Positions 11,507-23,232 of a stretch of DNA of 64,000 nt are shown piece by piece; position 1 is the stretch's first letter; each line of letters begins with the position of its first letter. Under the pieces are notes generated by a model. That model ran no database searches and was not told the origin of the DNA. It saw only the letters and a list, made by a program, of their open reading frames with translations. This DNA comes from Orbilia blumenaviensis (taxonomy: Eukaryota > Ascomycota > Orbiliomycetes > Orbiliales > Orbiliaceae). The DNA lies in contig JAVHNS010000008.1 of the NCBI GenBank assembly GCA_036872755.1, positions 2,232,001 to 2,296,000 of the forward strand, written 5' to 3'. A program made the position numbers and the translations under genes.

Positions 11507-14500
11507 CAGACGATGCACGAAGGCCTCGACGTTCTGATGAAATGGCAAGCCGGAGAACGCCCGTTCTTCGGTATTCCTTCGCCCTCGACTTCACTATCAC
11601 AACGACATGCAGCAAGAACGGGTTTTCGGCTCGACGAATTAGGGTGATGGTGGTATTGGGATCAATCGGGAGTGCTCGAAGCGGGAGTTACGGGTTGGTC
11701 ACTTTCAAAGAAGGAAAAGGGAAGAGGAAGAAAAAAAAAAAAAAGAAAAAAAGCGAGAGAGGTTGGCAAGAAGAATCGGTAAGAGCACGAAATCAGTCAG
11801 TGATGGGCGAAAGGCCGTCGATAACAAGGTATTGTCACATTAAACGGTATCCCGGACGTCTGAAAAGAATGAAGTTGAGGGATGACAAGCTGTTGATTGG
11901 ATGATGGTGAGGACAGGAACGGTGGAGAATCGATGGGGGAGGCTGGGTATGAAAGGGGTCCGGAAGCCACTTGAACACTTTTGTGTTGTGAGCGGCACAT
12001 TCGGGCAGCACGGCAACACAACACGGAACAGCATCTCGCGAAGCCGTCGAAGGCAAAAAAAACATACTTTAGTAGGCTAGGCCTAGGTAGTTACCTAGTC
12101 TCGTAGTATGCTAGGGAGTTACCTAGGTAATTCACCAAAATAATACTGATATTATTAAAAGTATGGTCTAAGACTGCCTCGTATAGCTTCCTCTCAGCGT
12201 CGACATCGGCCTTCTATGTACTAGGTACCTAGGTAGTAATTTACATAAAAAATAAAAAAATATAAAAAATAGGTGCCTAGGTACCCAGATGTGTACTGGG
12301 TACCTAACCTACGTACTTACCTACTTGGTACTTGAATCCATACTTGGTTACCTGGGTACTCAGGTTAGCTGGCAGGGATGGAAAACTTCAATTGCAATGG
12401 GAAACAGGAGCTGGGAAGGATGTCCGTCCGCTTTAAGTAGTAAGAGGTAAATGCCTAGGAGGAGGTAGTTACCTAGGTAGCTTGGTCTACAGCTATACCC
12501 TCACCACCCCGGTTGCGATTTCGATTGCAAGCTTATTCCGTAGGACACCGATATCGATATCAACACCGACAGGTCTCATCTGTTTCTGAGAGCTCTTTGC
12601 CCAATCGATTCTGCACCTTATCGTATCTACGTTTCAGATACAAAAGAAGAAGGGGGAGGAGGAGGAGGAGCAGGAGAAGAAGAAGATCTTAAGAAGCAGA
12701 GAAGGAGAATAAGAAAAATAGAATATATCATACTTACTTGCTACTTAGGTTTGTATGGACCCACCAGGCCTCGAATTCATCATCGTCGATTCCAAGATCG
12801 GTTTCGGTTTATGTTTACATGTTTATGTTTCTTGCATGCAGGAAGCTACGTTTCACATTTCCACGCTTGCGCATACCCCGGTGTGAGGGATAACTCCACC
12901 TATCCATCATCATCATTACATACATCCGTGTAGTATGTTGAGCTCATGGGTTGAGTGAGTGAGTGATTAAAATGATTTTTAGCCATTCCAATACAACGCC
13001 TCGATGCCTGCTTCGGGTGGGCCAGTCTCTTCCACCAGCCATGGCCTGAACCGTTCGTTCCATCTCACCAGATATGTATTGGCCCAGCCACGAGTTTTCG
13101 GGAACAAGCGCTTGTCTGGCTATTCGGCTGTTTCAGCTCAACGGCGGCTGCAGCATCTCCAAGGCCTTTTCTCTCGCAACGAACATCGCCTTGGTGCTGT
13201 TGAAACTTCCGAGTTCTCCCTGCTTAATCTTGAAACAGCCGAAGCCCAAGATGCATACATGTCCACAAGACCAGGCTACAGTTGCCCTTCCCAACCGGTC
13301 CTTCTTCTTCCTCTTCCTGCTTAGCCTCTTCCTCCTTAGCCTCTTCCCCCATCACATTTTCATGCGGCTGCACTTGCCGGCTCCAATCCCACTGAGAAAT
13401 TGTGGAGAGAGGCGGTGGAGGAGGAAGAGGAGGAGGAAGAGGAGGCTCATATCAAGCCTTTCCATTTGATGCAACCTGCAATCGATATGAACAAATTCTG
13501 TATCTCGAGCGGGCACACACCAACACATACATAACACCCGCAATGAAATATCCTCGAGTATCCGCTGGCATATATGCTGATTGAATGTATATGATGTCCA
13601 ATGTATCGACATTTGCATGCGAATCTTGGGGTTACTACCTATAAACACAATCACATACTTGTACTCGATCCACACGGGATTGGTGAAGTGCAGTAATGTG
13701 AGAGTGTCAATAGGTCGAGCCTATTAACATGTTAGCTAGAGTGTTCTTAGAATCTCATCCCAAAATGCCTCGGATTTTGATACAGAGTATCGCAATCTAA
13801 TCTTCATCAAGGCCTCGAGCCGAAGCTTGGAAGTTTCTGAAACGAAGCGCAATTACGGCTTCCCCTTCGGAAAATAACAGGTTCGCACAATGGCGTTGTG
13901 TTCGGCAGGCTGGGAGTGCTATTTTCGTCATGAAACCGGCTCAACCCCAAGCCTTTAGCGAACTTCCCTCGTTTCACATTGTTGTTCTGGCCTGTCAACC
14001 TCAACTTCACAGAGCTGAACCTCACCTTCCAAATAACTTTGCTCCGCCCGAAAGAAAGAAAGAAAAAAAAAAAAAAACTTACATCTTTCTTGCTCTTCCT
14101 CCGCATGTGTAACTTCGCGATGAGTAGACCGGGGTAGCTCTCCCTGCATGACAAGGAGCAGACGAATATGAGGATCTATCATGACAGCTCATGCTCCCTC
14201 GCCAGGTCGGTATCCACCATCCTCGTCTCGTCTCGTCCTTCACTGTTTTGACTCCTTTCTTCCACATCTCCGCCTTCCTCGAGATGACATCCGCGGGCGG
14301 GCGAGCGCCATCATATCGCTCTGCTCCGGCAGATGCATCCGCTGCCAGATTCTCATGTGGAGAATCCGTTTCAGACTTCATAAACTATAAAGGTCTCGAG
14401 ATATCTCCCCTCGATGAAACGCTCACTTTTTGCATCACCGCCACATCTTTCTGTATCAGACAATCATCATCATCATCACCATCAACAACATCTATTCTAT

Positions 14501-14664
14501 TCTCTACAGCTTCGCTATACTATTTGCATTACTCATTGCCCAACCTTCTGATACTTTATCCACTCGAATATCTCCGCTTCGTCTAGGCCAACGAGCCATC
14601 TTCAAACCTTTTCCAAGGGCCAAGCAATAATAAAGTTGCTATCCCCCCACCATCATCAAAAACA
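11507..14664. other. Long gene-poor region, right part
   Basis: About 3.2 kb. It has dense TAGGTACCTAGG-like palindromic tracts (about 12068-12480), GGA/GAA repeats (12650-12700 and 13395-13445), an A-run at 14067-14077, and a pyrimidine- and CAT-rich stretch (14460-14660) that is probably the leader of the downstream gene. No recognisable gene. One open frame on the minus strand (13133-13351) is discussed among the findings. Confidence 0.5.
12068..12480. repeat. Cluster of TAGGTA/TACCTA palindromic tracts
   Basis: Many copies of CCTAGGTA, GGTACCTA and relatives in both orientations, separated by A/T-rich sequence. Related clusters lie near 19490-19670, 41900-42110, 48990-49070 and 51610-51940. 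Confidence 0.8.
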
Positions 14665-16521
14665 ATGGCGCAGTACGCTACACACCTCGCGGCAAACCTG
14701 CCAAACGATAAGGCAATTGTTGTCTTCAGCATCAGAACGCCAAATGATACCGCCACTGTCCATTTGGTTGGTTCCTGGGATAACTTCTCGGCGCCTCTTC
14801 TCATGGGCAGAGATTTTAAACCAAATGCCGGAACCTGGAAAGTCTGTCTTGGTTCCTCCAAGTACGGCGTGGGCGCATCAATTGATGGTCTCAAAATGGG
14901 CGGCAGATACACCTATTACTTTGTTATCAACGGACATATCCAAATGCCCGATCCTACAGTAGCAGAGCGTGTAGTGGACCCTCGTAGTGGAACAATCTGC
15001 AGCGTCCTCAACGTCCCCTTCGAGGTCGCCGCGGGCCAGAAAGTGATCGCCGGCAGCCCAGAGCTTTCAACAACTGAAAGCTTCGCACGAGAGCTGTCAG
15101 CATGCCAGAAAAGACAGAGCCAGAGAGCATACCCATTCAATCTCAACCAAGATGATGAATACGCCACACTCGAGAGGCCAACTGCCGTTTCGACGAGGGC
15201 AAATGCTCCTCGAAGGCCAACCGTTGTTATTCCAAACGGCGCAAAGCCAAATCAAACCAGCCCAATTTCCGCAGTTCCATCCTTGACACCATCCTCTGGG
15301 CTCAACAGCGCCGTTTCACCGACTTCTGTAGGCACACCATACTCCGGAAGACTTAACTTGCGCTCTAAGAGGAGCTTTGGCTTTGGCTTTAGTCGATCAA
15401 ACAGTGTCCGCGAACTCGGAGAGCAGGTGTACAGCCCGCCAGAAGCAGGGAAGAAGCGTGGTTTCCACCTCAAGACCCCAAGCATTCCATCTATCTCTAA
15501 TCTTATCAGTTCAAACTCATCAAAGCCCCGCTCTGGCTTCCCAGTCATTAGCAACCCGATCCCACAGGATTACGACCGCTCGTATTATACTGGGGAGCTT
15601 TCCCGTTCTTCATCCACAGCCTCGAGACGCCAGGCGCAATGCACTGGTCTTGGCATCAACATGCTGTCTTGCCAGTCTTCGCGATCGTCGCTTATCGAGG
15701 ACGAAGAGCAGGAAATACTCGAGGCTCAGGATCAGGCATACAACGCAGTTAGGTCCCGCAAGATGGCTTCCTCGATATCTCGACCACTCTCCGTCGCAAG
15801 CACCACAATTTCCGACAGCCCATCTTTGACGCAGAGTGAATTTTCAGTGGAATCATCACCAAGCCCTGTTGACGACACCAGTAGCATCTCAAGCAGCCCG
15901 ATGCAGCCATACGATAGCGATATCGAAATTGAAACCGATGATGAGGAAGAGAGCATGATCGCTGCGATGATGGCATCGAAACTCCAGCTTAACGGCAAGT
16001 ACGCTTATAGTGGGCTTGACGCCGTACGGGTCGACGATCTCGCCGACATGGAAAACTGGTACCGCTCCGCAGCCAGAAAATCCAGATCTTCTCGAAACTC
16101 TCGAAGCACCCGATTCAGCGATGTTTCGTGCGCAACCCGCTTCGAGGAGTCTCAGGACGATTCGTATCCCGGCCAGGTTTCATACGTCAACCAACCGTGG
16201 TCATCGGAGGCTGTGTCCAAATCGCGACGCCTATCCCCAAGCCTCCAGGTCCACGCCCCGATGCCAGTGAGGCCCGAGGCCGAGGCTGTCGTCGCAATCG
16301 AATCCATGGAGGCTCAGGCAGAGGCAAGGCTGCGATCACTTATCCGGTCATCATGGGGTCGATTTGACTACGTCGAAATTGGATCCGAATCTGTTTCCGA
16401 AGAATACCAGGATTACCTTGCAGAACTTAGCTATCTCCGACGCGAAGTTGAGGATCTTAGGCGGGAGAAGGAATACCTCTGCCGACGCCTCTCAACCACG
16501 GAAAATCATACCTATTATTAA
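14665..16521 (+). CDS. CBM48/AMPK-type glycogen-binding domain protein
   Basis: Single-exon frame of 618 residues. Residues about 18-100 form a CBM48-like fold (AMPK beta-type glycogen binding). Conserved cues are VHLVGSWDNFSAPLLMGRD, the aromatic W in GTWKVCLG, and GGRYTYYFVINGHIQMPDP with VDPRSG. The middle (150-500) is Ser-rich and disordered with acidic patches (DIEIETDDEEES). The C-terminus (about 580-612) is a coiled coil, EEYQDYLAELSYLRREVEDL and on. Fungal proteins with this layout exist, but I know no defined job. Binding to glycogen or starch-like glucan, or to an SNF1-related partner, is inferred only from the domain. The start is the first ATG, in good context, after a C/T-rich leader. 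Confidence 0.88.
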   Translation: MAQYATHLAANLPNDKAIVVFSIRTPNDTATVHLVGSWDNFSAPLLMGRDFKPNAGTWKVCLGSSKYGVGASIDGLKMGGRYTYYFVINGHIQMPDPTVAERVVDPRSGTICSVLNVPFEVAAGQKVIAGSPELSTTESFARELSACQKRQSQRAYPFNLNQDDEYATLERPTAVSTRANAPRRPTVVIPNGAKPNQTSPISAVPSLTPSSGLNSAVSPTSVGTPYSGRLNLRSKRSFGFGFSRSNSVRELGEQVYSPPEAGKKRGFHLKTPSIPSISNLISSNSSKPRSGFPVISNPIPQDYDRSYYTGELSRSSSTASRRQAQCTGLGINMLSCQSSRSSLIEDEEQEILEAQDQAYNAVRSRKMASSISRPLSVASTTISDSPSLTQSEFSVESSPSPVDDTSSISSSPMQPYDSDIEIETDDEEESMIAAMMASKLQLNGKYAYSGLDAVRVDDLADMENWYRSAARKSRSSRNSRSTRFSDVSCATRFEESQDDSYPGQVSYVNQPWSSEAVSKSRRLSPSLQVHAPMPVRPEAEAVVAIESMEAQAEARLRSLIRSSWGRFDYVEIGSESVSEEYQDYLAELSYLRREVEDLRREKEYLCRRLSTTENHTYY

Positions 16522-17582
16522 TGAAAGCAACGGCCCGCAAAGTGAATTGACGACATATCATGAAATTTATGACAGATACCCATAACCTTGAAACGAAATT
16601 CACGTCTTTTTTATCAATAATCCGTTCGTTATTTTTGTTTATTTATGATCATTGTTTCTTTTCCTGTTGCATTTTGGCGATATCTCTTAGAATGGAGTTT
16701 TTTTTTTGGGTATTTTTGTTTTTGGTAATGACAAGCATACGACTACCTGTACATACACACATACATACGAATATCTACCATTAATAATCACACTGTTATA
16801 CACTTACCTTTGATTTCTTTCTAAAAACTTGGTTCGACTCTTAGAGAGCTGTTAGGCCGGTCGTGGAATATATATATACTTTTTTATACGTAGAGCATGT
16901 GATGGTATACAATTAGGTAATTACATATAGTACACTGAAGCAGAAGGGATAAATTACAGAGAAGCAAGCTATTGATCGACATGATGTTGATATTCTGATT
17001 CCCCTCTTTTGATTAACGCCACACGGGTCATTACAATCGTGATTTTTCGAGGGTTTGGAACGGAGTTCCGCCCTTTGATGCTGACGTGGGATTGAACGAG
17101 CTTCGGGCATGATTATTGAGGGACAAGGAAAAAGAAAAGAAGTGCGTAATGAAATATAAAACTTAAGGACAACGGAGATGCAACACGTAATGCAACCGCC
17201 CATTACTCGCATGATCCCACTCAACAAGTACATAACCAGGGAAAAACCAAATATCCAATGCTCCGCCGGATTGTTGCATGAGAATCATTAAACCCAAACG
17301 TGACGCCGTAAGTAGGAAAATAGGGGGAGGAGGAGGTAGAGACCGATTTTGAAGTATTAGAAATTAGAATTGCAGGTGTATGTCAACGCTTCACCAATTC
17401 CGAAGAGAAAGAGAAAAGCAAAAAAAAAAAAAAAAGAGGAAGGAGAAATGAAAGAGACCGGTAGGTCCCTCATCAGCTTACAATGTAGCTTTGGGGGGGG
17501 GGGGGGTTGTTATCGTGATAATTGCGCGGCCCAATCGTTTGCGGGCCATGCATACCTCGTTTTTTGTTCAGGTAGGATTCCT
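16522..17582. other. Convergent 3' region, glycogen-binding gene and SUR2
   Basis: About 1.06 kb with probable 3' UTRs, an A-run at 17419-17434 and a G-run at 17492-17507. No gene supported. Confidence 0.55.
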
Positions 17583-19011
17583 CTACCTGACTTTTGCACC
17601 AGATACATTGCCAACAACGCCATTGACCCATTCGCCAGCTTCTTTAACACTCTCAGCCATATCCTTTCCCGCCACATCCGCGAGAGTGATTGTTCTAGTT
17701 CTCCGTCTCTGGCGCGGCATGTCGGTGCTTGCTGATGTGGACTCGGGCTTCGAAACCATACTCGTCTTGATGAATTCCGCATCATCCTCCTCAGGCAACA
17801 CCCTCCGTGCGGCATATTCGTCTTGTGCGTTTGCAGCAGCCGTCTTCTTCGACTTTTCAGCCTCGACCTGGCGATGCACTCTTTCCTTTGTGCGCCTGTT
17901 TCTTTCCGCAGCATCACCGCCGGTGTAAATTGTTCCGAGCCATCTATCCCAACAGATCAAGAACGGCTGAGAAAAGTTGTGCTGCAAGGGAGACAAGAAA
18001 AAGTTAGCCTTCACATTTTTTCCTTTTTTTTTTTTTTTTTTTTTTGCTGAAAGAAAGAAAGAAGAAGAAAAGAAAAGAAGAAATGGAGCGTACCTTGATG
18101 CCCCAACCTTGGTGATGGATGTCGTGGTATTCGGCGTTGTTGGAGAAGATCATCTGAAGGGGGTCGAACGGGAGCTTGTAGCCACAGTGATCGTCGACGG
18201 TCTTCATCGCGCTGAAACCGAAGAAGAAGACGCTGCCTTTCATTGACATCCCGGAGACCTTGAATGCGAGGCCGGCTCCCATGGTGTCGAGGATCAAACC
18301 TTCGACCGGGTGATTGTACAAGGCGCCGAAGGCATAGGGAACGTAGAGGCGGTGATGACGGGAATGAAGGTTCCTGTAGAGGAAGGGAACCTGGTGCATG
18401 AGCCTGTGCCAGAAGTACTGCCAGGTGTCGAGGATGAAGATGGCGAAGCCGAGGCGGAGGAGAGGGAAGCAAACCCAGTAAAGAGCCTCGGCGATGCGCC
18501 ACCGCCAGTCGACATTGGCGAGAAGGACGCCCAAGGGACCCTGAGCCGACAGGTAGGAAGAGATGTTGGACGAGAGGGCCGGGGCGTCAATGCCGAAGAG
18601 ACCGAGGAGAAGGTTGGCGGACCAGCCGACGGTCTGGCTCAGGTTGTAGACGTCCCAGGGTTCAGCGCCGGTCATCTCCTCGGGTTCGATGTAACCCAGG
18701 ACCCAGCCGAAAGCGAACTGGATGACCTGCTGTATGATGACGTCCCTGATGACCTCGTACCTGGAGACATGATTCCGCTTGAGGACCTCCTCGGGAGTGT
18801 GAATGCGATATTTTTCCAAGAGCTCGTACTCATCGATGTAGTGGAAGATCATGGATAGGATCCAATAGACGACTATGGGGGAGAGGCAGGAGAGGAGGGC
18901 ATCGGAAAGGTAGGGCAGCAGGGGGGTGGCAGGGATCAACACGGGGTCAGCGGAAGGGGGTGAGAAGGAGGAGGTAGGGAAGGTAGTGATGGTGGATATG
19001 TTGGGATGCAT
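17583..19011 (-). CDS. SUR2: SUR2, sphinganine C4-hydroxylase
   Basis: ER membrane di-iron enzyme that hydroxylates dihydrosphingosine (or its ceramide) at C4 to make phytosphingosine. Exons are 18094-19011 and 17583-17981, giving 438 residues. The join WGIK|HNFSQPFLICWDRWLGT matches the family. The histidine clusters are complete: HRLMH (202-206), HSRHH (216-220), and HDIHH (296-300), with NHPVE and DDHCGY between. There are several hydrophobic spans, and the tail after the enzyme domain is charged (KERVHRQVEAEKSKKTAA), longer than in yeast. The single intron, 17982-18093, contains a T-run of about 20. The 5' side has GTT and GGAGAG repeats immediately upstream of the ATG. Confidence 0.95.
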
Positions 19012-19130
19012 TGTGGCGGCAGTTGTTGTTGTTGTTGTTGTTGTCGACGCGACAAAGTTCTGGTGGTGGTGGTGGTGGTCGTCGTCGTCAGGACGAGGTT
19101 TGGTTTCGAGGAGTCGCGATTGTCAATAAA

Positions 19131-19200
19131 AGGGAGAGAGGGAGAGGGAGAGGGAGAGGGAGAGGGAGAGGGAGAGGGAGAGGGAGAGGGAGAGAGAGGA
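19131..19200. repeat. GGAGAG hexanucleotide microsatellite
   Basis: About ten tandem GGGAGA units just upstream of SUR2, on the sense of the TCTP side. Confidence 0.9.
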
Positions 19201-19539
19201 GAAAGGAAGAGGAGGATGAGGATGAGGATGAGGAAGAAGAAAAGATAGAGAGAAGAAAGAAGAAGAACAAAAACCGGAACAGGCGGATGATCGGTGGACC
19301 AGTTGCCGGAACCCGATCAGACCGAGAGCCAGACCGGAGAAAAGAATTCAACGAGCGAGCTGTGTCTGGGATTGATTGATTGATCTGATCCGATCGATTA
19401 GTTTTGGGGCTCAGGTTAACTTAGGTTAACACAGTTGTGGTCAACAGCGTCTGGGACCGAGACTAGGTAGGTATATAGTTTTGTAGTGTTAAGCTTCCGG
19501 TAAAGTATACCTACCTCATAAGTATGTATGTACCACTGA

Positions 19540-19690
19540 CCCACTCACTCACTCACTCACTCACTCACTCACTCACTAACCTAACTACTAGGAGGTACCT
19601 ACCTAGGTACCTACTTACTTATATACAGGTACTCTAGGTAGGTAGGCTAGGTAGGTAGGTAGGTAAGTAAGAGAGAGAGAGAGAGAGAGA
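19540..19690. repeat. CTCA, TAGG and GA tandem tracts
   Basis: Tandem CTCA units (19540-19577), then TACC/TAGG palindromic units, then a GA run ending about 19690. Confidence 0.85.
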
Positions 19691-20389
19691 TGAGGCAGGC
19701 TACACGGAGGTTGAGGCTGACGGAGGCTTGTTGGGGGGGGGGGCGGAGACGGAGACTGGCGACGGAGACTGGGGGTCGAGCTGATTTGAGAATCGTTTGA
19801 TGGTGGCGAGGCACTTTTTTTTTTTTTAATTTTATATTTTATTATATTTTATTTACTGTCTAACTACCTCTTAACTACCAGGTATGTAGCTCCGTAGGGA
19901 TTAAAAAAAAAAAAGGGGGGGAAGAGAATGCAGAACAGAACAAACAACATCAACAGTAACGGCAACACAACAAGAACACGAACAACACACCCGATGCATG
20001 TTTGACAATCCCATGACATTGCCTGGCCTGCCTGCCTGTCCTGCCTCATTGGGAAATATAATATATCAGTTTCATCAAAGCTACCGTATATAGTACTGTA
20101 GATACCAATAATGGTAATAGCAAGAATAATGCCACTTGTTCATTTTTGGGGGGATTGCCCTCCCACCACCACTAACACCCCTCACCTATCAATCAATCGA
20201 TTTTTTTTTTTTTTTTTTTTTTTCTGTTTAAACCGCCCCGCTTTCTCTCCCCCCCTCTCAAAAAAAAAAAAAAAAAAAAAAAAAAGAACAACCTCCCCCT
20301 TCCCTTCCCCAACCAGCCAGCAGCTCTACCTAAGTACCTACTACAAAGTCCCTACATAACCAGTAAAAAATAATAAAAATACCGTCAAT

Positions 20390-21378
20390 ATGATCATCTT
20401 CAAGGTCCGTTCCAACAAGCTATATCATTTTTCCTGCTTGCTGTTTGCATCTGAATGATCCAATTATCTGACCCGCTTCTTTCTTCCCATCTCAATAGGA
20501 CATTCTCACCGACGACGAGATCTTCTCCGATGCCTTCGACTACAAGGGTTCGTTCCGTCCTGTTACCCCGCTATAGAAATTATCTTTATGGCTTTCCTGA
20601 ACCTGTTGTATACTCTATTTTGGGTTTATTGTATTGTATTTTTTTTTTAAAAAAAAAAGAAAAAGGAGGAGGAAGAAAGAGAGGGAGAGAGGGAGGGAAG
20701 ATGGGAAGATGAAGCTGACAGGGGTTTAAAAAAAAAATAGTCGTCGATGATATTGCTTATGAAGTCGACTGCAAGATGATCACGATAAAGGCCGGTGCCG
20801 ATGTCGGTGGGTAACAATGCTCCTCCTCATCCTCATCCTCATCCTCATCCTCCACCGACAGCTGACCCGAACGGATCCTCCAGATATCGGTGCCAACGCC
20901 TCTGCCGAAGAAGCTGAGGAGACCCTCGAGGATGGTATGATTACCGTCAACAACGTTGTCTACTCATTCAGGCTGCAATCCACCACCTTTGACAAGAAGA
21001 GCTACTTGACGTACCTCAAAGGTATCCTATCCTATCCTATCCTTTCTATCCTATCCTATCCTATCCTTTCCTTTCCCTCCCTCGTGATAGCGTTTGCCCC
21101 CCCCATCTGGTGGTGCTCTAATTAATCACCCTCTTTCAGGCTACATGAAGTCGGTCAAGGCAAAACTTGCTGCGGAGAACCCGGGAAGGGTTGAGGCGTT
21201 CGAGAAGGGTGCCCAGGCTTTCGCTAAGAAGATCGTCGGTGGCTTCAAGGACTACGAATTCTACGTCGGCGAGAGCATGAACCCTGATGGCGCCGTTCTG
21301 CTCCTGAACTACCGTGAGGACGGTGTCACACCCTTCTTCACCATCTGGAAGGACGGTCTGTCGGAAATGAAGGTTTAA
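20390..21378 (+). CDS. TMA19: Translationally controlled tumour protein homolog (TCTP)
   Basis: Small conserved protein associated with ribosomes and microtubules (yeast Tma19). Five exons: 20390-20404, 20499-20547, 20741-20806, 20884-21021 and 21140-21378, giving 168 residues, the standard length. The first exon is only 15 nt (MIIFK). Signatures are DILTDDEIFSDAFDYK, DIGANASAEEAEE, the MITVNNVVYSFRLQ strand and KKSYLTYLKGYMK, ending in FFTIWKDGLSEMKV. Intron 4 holds a TATCC pentanucleotide repeat and intron 2 an A-run. Every junction keeps frame. The high conservation leaves no real alternative. Confidence 0.97.
21022..21075. repeat. TATCC pentanucleotide repeat inside TCTP intron 4
   Basis: Tandem CTATC units starting at the donor site of intron 4, so the repeat sits against the 5' splice site. 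Confidence 0.85.
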
Positions 21379-22056
21379 ACCACAAGAACAATACTTTTTG
21401 ATTTGGGCTTCATGCCCCCCCAATTTTTGTATTGTAACGCAAATATGTGCGCCCTTCAGGATTTATAATAATTCTATATTATTCTCCAAATTGTTCCCCC
21501 CTTCCGCCGTAGTCTCGTAAAAGGGAAAAGGGCAGCATAAAAAAAAAAAAAAAAAAACGAACAAAGAGTGAACCCCTACTACCCAAAAAATAAAAAATAA
21601 AAATAATAAAATGTATAGGAGAGTAAAAAAGGGGGGAGAGGGAGAATAAAAAAGAACCATCTCTGTCGTTGCTGCCATGGTCTTTATTTTTATATTATAC
21701 ACTACTAGTAGTAAAAAGATGATCTCCTGGACACATTTCATTCGTCCGGTGAAGGCCGGGCCTCCCAGCTGAAACATTAACGCACAAGTCTATCAACGAT
21801 AAAGAAACAAACCAGTAGAGGAGTAAGAGGAGAAAGAAGCAGAAGCAGAAGAAGAATGGACAAGTAGATACACGAAGGGAAAGCATCTTCGTCCGGGGCG
21901 TCTGGATCCGAGAGGTTTATGAGTGCACTCGGAAAACTAACCAAGTCGGGGGAAAGAGAGGCTCAATGGAAAGTCGGAATGGCTCGCTTCGAATATCATC
22001 TGAGCAAGGGATGTGGAACATAAAAAAAAATATAGATAAAATAAAATAAAGGGCCG

Positions 22057-22090
<34 letters not shown>

Positions 22091-22263
22091 GCAAGCAATA
22101 AAATTTATAGACGGAAAACAATGATGGTCGCGATAGTAATCATAAAAGTAAGGGCGATGATACTTGGAAACGGGCTTGTTACTTTTGGGTGTGCATATGA
22201 ATATCAAAAAATGTTAATGATGATGGGGCGCCGGAAAGTGAAGGGGAGAGAGAGAGAGTCGAT
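21379..22263. other. Convergent 3' region between TCTP and RCC1
   Basis: About 885 bp of probable 3' UTR sequence with A-runs at 21538-21557 and about 22057-22088. No gene supported. Confidence 0.55.
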
Positions 22264-23190
22264 TTATTTTGGTCCACTTGTTTGGCTGTCTTTGCCATTG
22301 AGGGTAAGGCTTTCCTTGGGAGCTCCCGGTTGACCGGCCACGACACTGAATTGGCCGCCACAACCAGCGAATGTGAGCTTTTCGTCACGCGTCGCCGTGT
22401 TGTCGATCAATGTCGGGACCAGAATATCTTTCCCGCCGGGGCCCTGTCCAACTTGAAAGCTTTCCCCAAACCCCCAACTGTGAGCTCTGCCGTTGACATC
22501 GATGGCGATGTTGTGATGGGTCCCGCAGGCGACCTTCGAGATCGGGGGCAGGCCGGGGACTATGGTGGGCACGGTAATGAAACGCGGCTTCCCATGCTCA
22601 TCGTAGACAGTGAACTCGGATTTTAGGTCCTCGGGTTTGATACCGAGTTGGTTGGCATCAAGGCGTCCCCAGGTGAGGAGCTTACCGTCATCCGTGACGG
22701 CGGCCGAGTGATGTTCACCTCCGGTGATCTGAACGATTTTGTACTCGGCAAGGCTCTTGACAATGGTCGGCTTGGGGACTGCAACACCATCTTCGCCGGT
22801 CTTACCTTCGAGATCGATGCCGCATTGACCGTATTGATTGAGACCCCAGGCCCAGACTCTGCCATTAGCATCGACGGCGAAGGAGTGGTAGGAACCTGCG
22901 CCGACGGCGACGATTTTCTTGAGACCGAATTCTCTGGGTACAAGACCGTTCATACGGGTCCGTTCGATGACACGACGGCCCAATTGATACTGCTGGCCAT
23001 TCCCCCACGCGAAGACGGTTCCGGTGCTGCTGAGAGCCAGGATATGGTCGACACCGGCGCTGATCTCGACGATGTTTTTGAGGTTCGGAAGGAGGAACGG
23101 GTGGATTGCGATGCGTTGGTCTTCGCTGAACCCTAGAATCCCATCGGAGCACTAATCGTATGTCAGGTCAGTATCGCATATTATGGACAT

Positions 23191-23232
<42 letters not shown>

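Larger units (their letters stand above)
19012..20389. other. Divergent promoter region between SUR2 and TCTP
   Basis: About 1.4 kb, no gene. It carries GTT and GTG repeats, a long GGAGAG tract, CTCA repeats, TAGG tracts, a G-run, a T-run and two long homopolymers (T at 20201-20223, A at 20261-20285). These precede the TCTP start and probably lie in its promoter or leader. Confidence 0.55.

Noticed and set aside
11233..11904. Plus-strand frame of 223 residues at 11.2-11.9 kb
   Set aside because: It is antisense to the membrane-protein gene and ends in a Lys/Arg run from an A-rich tract.
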